A stretch of 64,000 nt of DNA, taken from assembly GCA_965197635.1 (NCBI GenBank), contig OZ240218.1, forward strand, positions 124,001 to 188,000, in the 5' to 3' direction. Of the stretch, positions 34,064-40,763 are shown one piece after another (within the stretch, counting starts at the first letter, position 1; each line of letters starts with the position of its first letter). The position numbers were made by a program, and so were the translations under genes. This stretch comes from Bin87 sp965197635. Its GTDB lineage: Bacteria > Chloroflexota > Dehalococcoidia > Lucifugimonadales > UBA3495. The notes under the pieces were generated by a model that saw only the letters and a list, made by a program, of their open reading frames with translations, was not told the DNA's origin and searched no databases.

Positions 34064-34471
34064 TCAGTTGTTTTCGGTGAGGGGTTCGAGGATGTCAAGG
34101 AGGGTGGCTATATGCTCGAGGTCCAAGGCAATGGCGTCAGAGTTCAGCAATAGCTTGCGTTTGTAAAAGTTGCTGTGCAATTCGTTGGCGATGCTGCGCA
34201 GTCCGGGCAGTCTCGCGTCGCCGGTCAACTGGCGTACATTATTCAGCACAATACTGAACTGGTCGTGCCTTCTGTACTCCCAGCCTTGGGCGTCCGCAAC
34301 GGACTTAGCCATCCACGCGGCGGCTCCCCAACCCTTTTCAGATGCTTGATGCAGGTCGTCTTCGGCCAAGTATTGGCGGCTTTTGACCAGGAAAGCGCGG
34401 GCCTGCTGGCGGTAGTCCGCGACAGCTTCGCTGTCCGGCTCAAATGGTTCCATAGGATTCATCCTGGTCAT
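34064..34471 (-). CDS. PaREP1/HEPN-type small protein
   Basis: A 135-residue helical protein. The segment RAFLVKSRQYLAEDDLHQASEKGWGAAAWMAKSVADAQGW matches the PaREP1/HEPN-like pattern. The rest (RSIANELHSNFYKRKLL) is basic and helical. Start ATG at 34471 is 4 bp after the upstream gene's stop. HEPN-like proteins often partner with nucleotidyltransferases in toxin-antitoxin pairs, but the neighbour here is not recognisable as one. Confidence 0.65.
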   Translation of the reverse strand: MTRMNPMEPFEPDSEAVADYRQQARAFLVKSRQYLAEDDLHQASEKGWGAAAWMAKSVADAQGWEYRRHDQFSIVLNNVRQLTGDARLPGLRSIANELHSNFYKRKLLLNSDAIALDLEHIATLLDILEPLTENN

Positions 34472-34475
34472 GGTT

Positions 34476-34799
34476 TCAATCTCGCAACTTGCCCGTAACC
34501 AGCAAGCCGTCGGTAACGCTGTAGCCGTGTCCGGGGTCGGCCAAGTCGGTGTTCGTTGCCATATAGGAGGTCCTCCCGCTGACGACGGGCGTGATGGATA
34601 TGATGTCGTATCCAGCGGCGTCCAGGTCGTTGCAGCAGCGTTCCAGAAAGTCGGCCATTTGCTGCAACCGGGTGTGCTCTTCGCTGGTGATACTGACCCT
34701 GCCGGCTGTCCCTCCATGAGTGGACACGGTGGTGTCAGCGTACACGTAACGGGTGGTGTACCGGGGTTTGTCGGCTGGCGGATGGGCCGATCGAAACAA
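34476..34799 (-). CDS. Small protein of unknown function
   Basis: A 107-residue protein (MFRSAHPPADKPRYTTRYVYADT...). It looks real because it is tightly spaced with the HEPN-type gene and has balanced codon use. It contains a helical ITSEEHTRLQQMADFLERCCNDLDAAGYDI and a strand-rich end. No family recognised. It may be the first gene of a two-gene module with the HEPN-type protein. Confidence 0.5.
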   Translation of the reverse strand: MFRSAHPPADKPRYTTRYVYADTTVSTHGGTAGRVSITSEEHTRLQQMADFLERCCNDLDAAGYDIISITPVVSGRTSYMATNTDLADPGHGYSVTDGLLVTGKLRD

Positions 34800-34847
34800 G
34801 GCTTGCCTCGCTACACTAGCGATGTTGTGGCCGGCTTGCCCGATAAA

Positions 34848-35753
34848 CTAATCGCCTCCCATCCCCTCAAACCGCAACTGCACGCCCGACTTCTCTTCCT
34901 GCAGCTTGGCAACCGCGTCGGAGTCCTCCGGTCCCCAGCCGCGCAGCAGGGCCTCGACGTGGCGCTGGTCCACCAGGTTGGACAGTTCCATGGGGATGCC
35001 GTACTCCCGCCCCAGGTCGGTGGCCAGGCGCACGTCCTTGGCGGCCAGCGCGGTGGCGAATCCCGGCTCGAAGTTGTTGGAGAAGAGGTAACGGGGGAAT
35101 TTTTCGGTGAGACGGCGGTTGCCGCCGCTGCTGTTGGCGATTACGTCGGCCAGGGTTTCCAGCGAAACGCCGGCCTTCACGCCCAGGGTGAGGGATTCGG
35201 CCATCAGCACGCCGATGCCCATGGACAGCAGGTTGTTGCATATCTTGGTGACCATGCCGTTGCCGATTTCACCGCAATAGACCACGTGGGATCCGATGGC
35301 GTCCAGCATGGGCTTGACCTTGTCGTAGGTGGCCTGGTCGCCGCCGACCATGACGGCCAGCGTGCCGGCCGCCGCGCCATATACTCCCCCGCTCACGGGA
35401 GCGTCCAGCACGGTCACTCCACGCGCTGCGCATTCGTCGTGGATGCGCCGAATGACCGTGGGAGAGTTGGTGGAAAGGTCAACGTACACGTTGCCGGAAC
35501 CGGCGGCGGACATGATGCCGTTCTCGCCCATGACCACGGCCTCAACGTCCCGCGGCACGGGCAGGGAGGTGAACACGGCGTCGCTGCCGGCCACGCATCC
35601 GGCAGGGTTGTCGGCCCACTCCGCACCCATTTCCAGCAGGTTGGTGGCCGACTCGCGGCGCAGGTCGTGCACCGTGAGTTGGTGGCCGGCTTTGATCATA
35701 TTGGCGGCCATGGGGTTGCCCATGTTGCCCACGCCAATAAATCCAGCTTTCAT
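34848..35753 (-). CDS. 3-hydroxyisobutyrate dehydrogenase-type NAD(P) oxidoreductase
   Basis: A 301-residue beta-hydroxyacid dehydrogenase. MKAGFIGVGNMGNPMAANMI is the dinucleotide site, DAPVSGGVYGAAAGTLAVMVGG the substrate motif, and NGMVTKICNNLL has the catalytic Lys. The ATG at 35753 follows AGGAG; the frame is open to 35786. Exact substrate (3-hydroxyisobutyrate, tartronate semialdehyde or other) cannot be set. Confidence 0.9.
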   Translation of the reverse strand: MKAGFIGVGNMGNPMAANMIKAGHQLTVHDLRRESATNLLEMGAEWADNPAGCVAGSDAVFTSLPVPRDVEAVVMGENGIMSAAGSGNVYVDLSTNSPTVIRRIHDECAARGVTVLDAPVSGGVYGAAAGTLAVMVGGDQATYDKVKPMLDAIGSHVVYCGEIGNGMVTKICNNLLSMGIGVLMAESLTLGVKAGVSLETLADVIANSSGGNRRLTEKFPRYLFSNNFEPGFATALAAKDVRLATDLGREYGIPMELSNLVDQRHVEALLRGWGPEDSDAVAKLQEEKSGVQLRFEGMGGD

Positions 35754-35900
35754 AATCAATCGCTCCTGAAACGCCTCCGATGCCATCGACCGGCGGCAAG
35801 TGGGCGCATTATAGCACCCGCCATCGTGCCCAAATCCCCGGACACCGTGGCAATGGAGCGGGTATAATGGCGTCGTCTATCGCCCGTAAGGAGCCGGCTT

Positions 35901-36836
35901 ATGGCAACTCAATCGGACTTGGTATCCTTCGCCACGCAAGTTACCTGCCCCGACGACTTCGACCCGTTCTGGGATGGCGTGCTCGCCGAACTCGCCGCAA
36001 TCCCGCTGGACGCAACCGCAACCGCCGACCCGTTGCGCAGCACCGACGCAGTGCGGGTGTACCAGGCCGCCTACCGGAGCCTGGACGGGTTGGAGATATT
36101 CGCGTGGTACAGCGTGCCGGCGGAGGGAGCTGGGCCGTATCCGGCCATCCTGCACCTGCCGGGTTACAAATCGGAGCCGGCGTTGCGACGTGACTGGGGC
36201 GCGAAAGGCGTGGCCGTGCTGTCGGTGGCGGTGCGGGGGAAATTGCCCAGCAGCGCCGAGTTCAACCCTGGTTATCCGGGCCTGCTGACCCACGGGGTGG
36301 AGCACAGGGATTCTTACAGCTACAAGGGCGTCATATCCGACTGCGTGCGGGGAGTCGATTTCCTGCTTTCCCGCTCTGAGATAGACCCGGAGCGGATTTT
36401 CTGCTGCGGCAGCAGCCAGGGCGGCGGACTGACACTGATAACCTCGGGTTTGCGTTCTGAGATCAAAGCGGGAGTTTCGGGCTACCCGTTCCTATGCTGT
36501 TACCCAGAGTCCATGCGGATGTTGCGCAGCTATCCCTACGATGAGCTCTCTTGCTACGCCAGGGCTTTTCCGGATCGGGTTGACCAGATGCTGGATACTT
36601 TGCGGTACTTTGACGCCGTGAACTTTGCGCCGCGCATCAAATGTCCCATGGCCGTGGGCATCGCCATGGAGGATGAGGTGTGCCCGCCGGGGACCAGCTA
36701 TGCCGCCTACCGTCTGCTGGGCGGCGAGCGGGAGTTGCGTTTGTTCCCAGAATCAGGACACGGCAACGCCCATGAGTATCCGGCCTGGGAAGCCGCGTGG
36801 CTGCAGCAGCGCATTGGCGTTGCCGGGCCAAGGTAG
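35901..36836 (+). CDS. Acetylxylan esterase (AXE1)-type hydrolase
   Basis: A 311-residue alpha/beta hydrolase of the acetylxylan esterase / cephalosporin deacetylase family. PYPAILHLPGYKSE is the oxyanion loop, FCCGSSQGGGL the nucleophile elbow (Ser ~residue 175), EDEVCPP the Asp and SGHGNAHEY the His. GTAAGGAGCCGGCTT precedes the ATG. The next gene is a paralogue. Confidence 0.85.
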   Translation: MATQSDLVSFATQVTCPDDFDPFWDGVLAELAAIPLDATATADPLRSTDAVRVYQAAYRSLDGLEIFAWYSVPAEGAGPYPAILHLPGYKSEPALRRDWGAKGVAVLSVAVRGKLPSSAEFNPGYPGLLTHGVEHRDSYSYKGVISDCVRGVDFLLSRSEIDPERIFCCGSSQGGGLTLITSGLRSEIKAGVSGYPFLCCYPESMRMLRSYPYDELSCYARAFPDRVDQMLDTLRYFDAVNFAPRIKCPMAVGIAMEDEVCPPGTSYAAYRLLGGERELRLFPESGHGNAHEYPAWEAAWLQQRIGVAGPR

Positions 36837-36843
36837 CTGCCTG

Positions 36844-37728
36844 ATGGTCGGAGCGCCTCTGAATAACGCAGCGTTCTGGGAACGGATCGAGGCCGGCCTG
36901 GCGGAAACCGCCCCCGACGTCGCGCTGGAGCGGGATGCGTTTTACTCGCAGCCGGAGTGGGACGTGTACCGAATGCACTACACCAGCACGGACGGTCACC
37001 GGCTGTTCGCCTGGTTGTCGGCGCCCCGCGGCGACGGGCCTTTCCCGGCGTTGGTACGTATGCCGGACTACGCCAGCGTACACGACATCATCTACACGCC
37101 GCTGCGCCAGCGGGCCGTGGTGATGAACGCTACGCATCGCGGCCAGCGCAACAGCGACGGTCTGACGCGGGCCAGTTTTCCCGGCCTCCTCACCGAAGGC
37201 ATCGAACACGCCGAATCGTTCCTCCTCCTGGGCGCCTACGCCGATGCTTTGCGGGCGTTGGACGCGCTGGAAGCGCAGGGCGCGGCGCAGATTGGCGCGG
37301 TGGCGTTGACCGGCGCGGGTTTGGGGGCCAGCCTGGCCCTGTCGGTGGCGGCGCGACGGCCTCGCGTATCCGCGGTGGCGGCAGACACGCCGTTGGCGTT
37401 GGGATACCCGGCCGCGTTGGATCCCGGACTGGGCTATCCGCTGGCCGAGTTGGGCGACTACCTGCGGGCTTACCCGGAGCGCAGGGACGCGACGGCGGAG
37501 TTGCTGTCGGTAGTCAACCCGTTGCACGGCGCAGCGTCCGTGGCGGCTCCGGTACTGATGAGCGCCGGGCGGTTCGACCGGAGCGTATGTCCGCTTGCGT
37601 TTGCCGAAGAACTGGCCTCCGCGTTGCCCAACTGCGATTTGCGGGTGTACGACGGCGCGGCCGAGGGCGGGGGACACGTACACGCCCAAGTGCGTGGGGC
37701 ATGGCTGGCGGAACGCTTGGACGCCTGA
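36844..37728 (+). CDS. AXE1-like paralogue lacking the nucleophile serine
   Basis: A 294-residue paralogue of the preceding esterase, starting 8 bp after it. PFPALVRMPDYASVHD and GAVALTGAGLGASLALS align with the active paralogue, but the elbow reads GAGLG instead of GSSQG, so the catalytic Ser is Gly. The Asp region RFDRSVCPL and a His near GGGHVHAQ remain. It is predicted to be inactive as a Ser hydrolase and may bind ligand or partner the upstream enzyme. Confidence 0.75.
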   Translation: MVGAPLNNAAFWERIEAGLAETAPDVALERDAFYSQPEWDVYRMHYTSTDGHRLFAWLSAPRGDGPFPALVRMPDYASVHDIIYTPLRQRAVVMNATHRGQRNSDGLTRASFPGLLTEGIEHAESFLLLGAYADALRALDALEAQGAAQIGAVALTGAGLGASLALSVAARRPRVSAVAADTPLALGYPAALDPGLGYPLAELGDYLRAYPERRDATAELLSVVNPLHGAASVAAPVLMSAGRFDRSVCPLAFAEELASALPNCDLRVYDGAAEGGGHVHAQVRGAWLAERLDA

Positions 37729-37733
37729 TTTTC

Positions 37734-37763
37734 TTGACCCGGCAATTTGCCGCTGCCTATAAT
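37734..37763 (+). promoter_or_regulatory. Sigma70-type promoter upstream of pheS
   Basis: TTGACC at 37734-37739 and a perfect TATAAT at 37758-37763 are separated by 18 bp, 45 bp before the pheS start. Confidence 0.65.
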
Positions 37764-37808
37764 TTCATATCCCCCACAATATCACGGAACTGTCTGGTGT
37801 CCCTACTC

Positions 37809-38858
37809 ATGACGCAAACGGCATCGGTAACATCAATCGACAAGTTAACGGGCGACGCTTTAGCCGAACTGGAAACGCTCGCGGCCGCGGAGGCCGTTGA
37901 GGAGTGGCGCGTCAATTATCTGGGCCGGCGGGGCCGGCTCACCACGCTGCTCCGCTCCATCTCCGAACTGGAACCGGACGAACGGCGAGCGGTTGGCTCA
38001 CGGGCCAACCGGGCGAAGACCACGCTCGAAGAAGCCCTGGCTCGCCGCACGCGGGAAATTGCCCAGGCCGCCCTGGCAGCGGGGGATGCCCTGGACGTTA
38101 CCCTGCCGGGCCGGCCGGTGGTCACCGGGCGACTGCATCCCACCACCCAGATAGTGCGCGAGATCTGCAGCGCGTTCATGGCCATGGGGTTCAGCGTGGT
38201 GGAAGGGCCGGAAGTGGAACTGGACCACTACAACTTTGAGATGCTGAACATACCGGCCGGCCATCCGGCGCGTGATATGTGGAATTCGCTGTGGGTGGAC
38301 TACGTGAACGAGGCAGGTCAGCAGCCGATGCTGCTGCGGACGCATACCTCGCCCATGCAGGCGCGGGTGATGGAGGCGCAGGAGCCGCCGGTGCGCGTGG
38401 TGGTGCCCGGCAAGTGCTACCGCTACGAGGCCACCGACGCCACCCACGAATGGCACTTCTACCAGGTCGAGGGCCTGGCCGTGGCCGAGGGGATCACTTT
38501 CGCCGACCTGAAGGGCACCCTGTACGAATTCGCCCGCCGGGTCTTCGGCGAAGATCGGCAGATCCGGTTCCGTTGCGACTACTTCCCCTTCGTGGAACCG
38601 GGCGTGGATATGTCCATATCCAATTTCGTTGACCCGGAGACGGGACGCCGTCCCATCAACCGGGACGAGGACTGGATTGAGATAATGGGCGCCGGCATGG
38701 TGCATCCCCGAGTTCTGGAGGGCGTGGGCTACGATCCCCAACGCTACACCGGCTTCGCCTTCGGCATGGGTCCGGAACGCATCGGGATGCTCAAATACGG
38801 CATCGACGACATCCGCCACTTCTACCGGAATGATGTGAGGTTTTTGCGGCAGTTCTGA
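37809..38858 (+). CDS. pheS: Phenylalanine--tRNA ligase alpha subunit
   Basis: A 349-residue class II synthetase subunit. The N-terminal coiled coil (VEEWRVNYLGRRGRLTTLLRSI) binds tRNA. Motif 2 is in GKCYRYEATDATHEWHFYQVEGL and motif 3 in GFAFGMGPERIGMLKYGI. The start at 37809 fits the family, although the frame is open for 280 codons upstream. pheT follows at 40764, separated by two accessory modules, an unusual gap since pheST are normally adjacent. Confidence 0.95.
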   Translation: MTQTASVTSIDKLTGDALAELETLAAAEAVEEWRVNYLGRRGRLTTLLRSISELEPDERRAVGSRANRAKTTLEEALARRTREIAQAALAAGDALDVTLPGRPVVTGRLHPTTQIVREICSAFMAMGFSVVEGPEVELDHYNFEMLNIPAGHPARDMWNSLWVDYVNEAGQQPMLLRTHTSPMQARVMEAQEPPVRVVVPGKCYRYEATDATHEWHFYQVEGLAVAEGITFADLKGTLYEFARRVFGEDRQIRFRCDYFPFVEPGVDMSISNFVDPETGRRPINRDEDWIEIMGAGMVHPRVLEGVGYDPQRYTGFAFGMGPERIGMLKYGIDDIRHFYRNDVRFLRQF

Positions 38859-38873
38859 CACGCGTGCAGTGGT

Positions 38874-39113
38874 ATGATTGAATATAGTCCTCACGCGCGG
38901 GAACGAATGGCAGAACGCGAAATCCTAGAAGAGTGGATTGAATTGTGCTTGGCCGACCCTGACCGGATTGATCCTGACCCTAAACCGGACCGTATCCGCT
39001 TTATACGCTGTGTACCCGGGCAACGGCATCCGCTTCGGGTTGTAGTACGTATCGAGCAGCGAAACTTCGTCATCACTGTGCTTCCTGATGGGGAGTTTCT
39101 ATGTCCTCCGTAA
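38874..39113 (+). CDS. DUF4258 family small protein (toxin-like)
   Basis: A 79-residue protein, MIEYSPHARERMAEREI, with the DUF4258 pattern (SxHAxxRMxxRxI ... DPDRI ... LRVVV). Such proteins are toxin-like members of small two-gene modules and often precede DUF2283 genes, as here: it overlaps the next gene by 13 bp. A fragment of a similar start (MIEFSRHH) occurs at 40147. Confidence 0.75.
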   Translation: MIEYSPHARERMAEREILEEWIELCLADPDRIDPDPKPDRIRFIRCVPGQRHPLRVVVRIEQRNFVITVLPDGEFLCPP

Positions 39114-39874
39114 AGAAATCCCTGCCGAAGGTTAGTCGCCACGACGAGGCGATGTACGTGCGGTTCGCTGATTTTCCCTACGGAATGAGCTTGGAAATTG
39201 CCGACAATTTTGTCGTCGATCTCAGCCCTGCTCACGATATCATCGGGCTGGAAATTCTTTGGGACGAAACCGACCGTGCCGATTCAGAGTTTCCTATGCT
39301 GGCGTTCGGGATTTTGGCAGCTGCTATGTTCTGGTCACGCCACCATTACAATGAAATATTCCGTTGCGAGGAGGTGATCAAGGATTCCCAACAGCACATT
39401 GCTCCGGCAGTCCGAATACAAACGCAAAAATTCATTGACGCCGCCGGCCTGCCAATGCGGGTTGTAAGCGAACGCCGGGCTGATTTGAACATACTCGATT
39501 ATGACGGCAAAGCCTTGCTCTGTGCTGACTTTCGGTATCCTTGGCGACGCCTGGCTCGGAGAACCGCATCGGGCGATCATGGGTGGACCCCTGCCATTGT
39601 CAATGACCTAATCCACGCCTCGTTATACAAAATGCAAACCCAATTGCTACCAACCCTACCGGGAGCCGTTGGCCTTTCTGTTTTTATTGACGAAACTGGC
39701 GAACTTCATCGCGACGTGACTGAAGGACTTGGAAGTTGGATCGAATGGCCTGAAGCAACCCCCAACAATGGGGGAAATGTTTGGGCGCACATAGCCATTA
39801 TCCCACCAGCAGATCACGAATATCCTTGGTTGCCAAAAACCTTCCTGCCGACCCGTGCGACTAGAACCGCTTGA
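39101..39874 (+). CDS. DUF2283-like N-terminus fused to unknown domain
   Basis: A 257-residue protein. Residues ~15-52 (AMYVRFADFPYGMSLEIADNFVVDL..IIGLEIL) match the small DUF2283 antitoxin-like domain, which usually ends there. The remaining ~200 residues are an unrecognised domain (FRCEEVIKDSQQHIAP, FIDAAGLPMRVVSERRADL, WTPAIVNDLIHASLYKMQ). Its base composition is more AT-rich than that of pheS/pheT, consistent with transfer. A fusion of antitoxin and a larger effector is possible; a join of two older genes is the alternative. Confidence 0.6.
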   Translation: MSSVKKSLPKVSRHDEAMYVRFADFPYGMSLEIADNFVVDLSPAHDIIGLEILWDETDRADSEFPMLAFGILAAAMFWSRHHYNEIFRCEEVIKDSQQHIAPAVRIQTQKFIDAAGLPMRVVSERRADLNILDYDGKALLCADFRYPWRRLARRTASGDHGWTPAIVNDLIHASLYKMQTQLLPTLPGAVGLSVFIDETGELHRDVTEGLGSWIEWPEATPNNGGNVWAHIAIIPPADHEYPWLPKTFLPTRATRTA

Positions 39875-39880
39875 AAAGTT

Positions 39881-40150
39881 ATGCTCATCCCCTTCTCCTG
39901 GCTCTCCCAATACGTTGACATCACCCTGCCTGCCGATGAGCTGGCCCACCGGCTCACCATGGGCGGCATCGAGGTCGGCGACGTTATCACCCGCGGCGGG
40001 TGGGACGGCTGCGTGGTGGGTTACGTGCGCGCCACTCGCCCGCATCCCAACGCGGACACCCTGACTTTGTGCGAAGTTGACCCCGGCGATGGACCGCCGC
40101 TGGAGGTGGTTTGCGGCGCGCCCAACTCTGACGTGTGGGCGGTGGTATGA
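39881..40150 (+). pseudogene. Duplicated 5' fragment of pheT
   Basis: Bases 39881-40126 match the first 246 bp of pheT (40764-41009) with only two differences, giving 82 identical residues (MLIPFSWLSQYVDITLP...VVCGAPN). The frame then runs into unrelated SDVWAVV and stops. It is a truncated copy, probably the displaced original 5' end or a copy carried in with the toxin-antitoxin genes that follow. Confidence 0.9.
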
Positions 40151-40191
40151 TTGAATTCAGTCGGCATCATGGTCATCGAGGAATATGCTGA
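40147..40191 (+). pseudogene. DUF4258 start remnant
   Basis: Fourteen codons reading MIEFSRHHGHRGIC then stop, resembling the DUF4258 start at 38874 (MIEYSPHARERM). The preceding bases (TGGTATGATTGAAT) are also shared with the pheS-DUF4258 junction, so this is a scar of a second copy of that junction. Confidence 0.45.
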
Positions 40192-40498
40192 TGCTAACGG
40201 TCGCAATCTGTTCCGGCGCAGCTTCGAACGTTTGGACGAGCGCAGTCAGGCTAGAGTCATCGCTGGCATCGCGCGAATGGAGCAAGGCAATTTCAGCAAT
40301 GCGGGGAATCTGGGCCGCGGACTATGGGAACGGAGGTTTTTGGGCCGGGGCTCTGGGCCAAGGCTGTATTATTCGCTCATCGGCGAGGACTTGACGCTGT
40401 TGCTGGTGGCCGGCGACAAAAGCTCGTCCAGGGAGCAACAAGCGGATATCGACCTCGCCAGGGCATATCTGGACGAATGGACGGGAAGAGTCAGATGA
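40169..40498 (+). CDS. HigB/RelE-type toxin
   Basis: A 109-residue RelE-superfamily toxin of the phage-Gp49/HigB type: ARVIAGIARMEQGNF, GRGLWERRFLGRGSGPRLYYSL and LTLLLVAGDKSSSREQQADIDLARAYLDEW are the family strands and last helix. Such proteins are ribosome-dependent mRNA nucleases. ATG at 40169 is preferred to the TTG at 40151. It overlaps the next gene as ATGA (toxin first, as in higBA). Confidence 0.8.
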   Translation: MVIEEYADANGRNLFRRSFERLDERSQARVIAGIARMEQGNFSNAGNLGRGLWERRFLGRGSGPRLYYSLIGEDLTLLLVAGDKSSSREQQADIDLARAYLDEWTGRVR

Positions 40499-40701
40499 CG
40501 ACAATGGACAGTTGGATTTTGACCGCGCGCGAAGCGGTTCAACGGAGCGCTGTGGTTCGGGAGGAACTGCGGGAAGAAGCCATAGGTATGTTGGCAAATG
40601 GAGAATACGAAGCCGCCCGGCGCATTTTCGATGACATTCTCCAGGAACCGATCCCGGTCGCTGAACTCTCCGCTAATGCCTCTACCGATTTATCTCCGTA
40701 G
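40495..40701 (+). CDS. Probable antitoxin of the HigB-type pair
   Basis: A 68-residue acidic protein, MTTMDSWILTAREAVQR..., whose ATG overlaps the toxin stop (ATGA). A helix-turn-helix is not obvious, unlike typical HigA, so the antitoxin role rests on position, size and coupling. Confidence 0.55.
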   Translation: MTTMDSWILTAREAVQRSAVVREELREEAIGMLANGEYEAARRIFDDILQEPIPVAELSANASTDLSP

Positions 40702-40763
40702 CGCTCGTAAAATCGGAAAAGCCTTATCTCTCTGCCGGCTGGCTGCCTGACGCCTCACTGACT

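Noticed and set aside
36957..37808. 280-residue N-terminal extension of PheS
   Set aside because: The frame is open because of high GC, but the region is coded in another frame by the esterase paralogue and a promoter lies at 37734.
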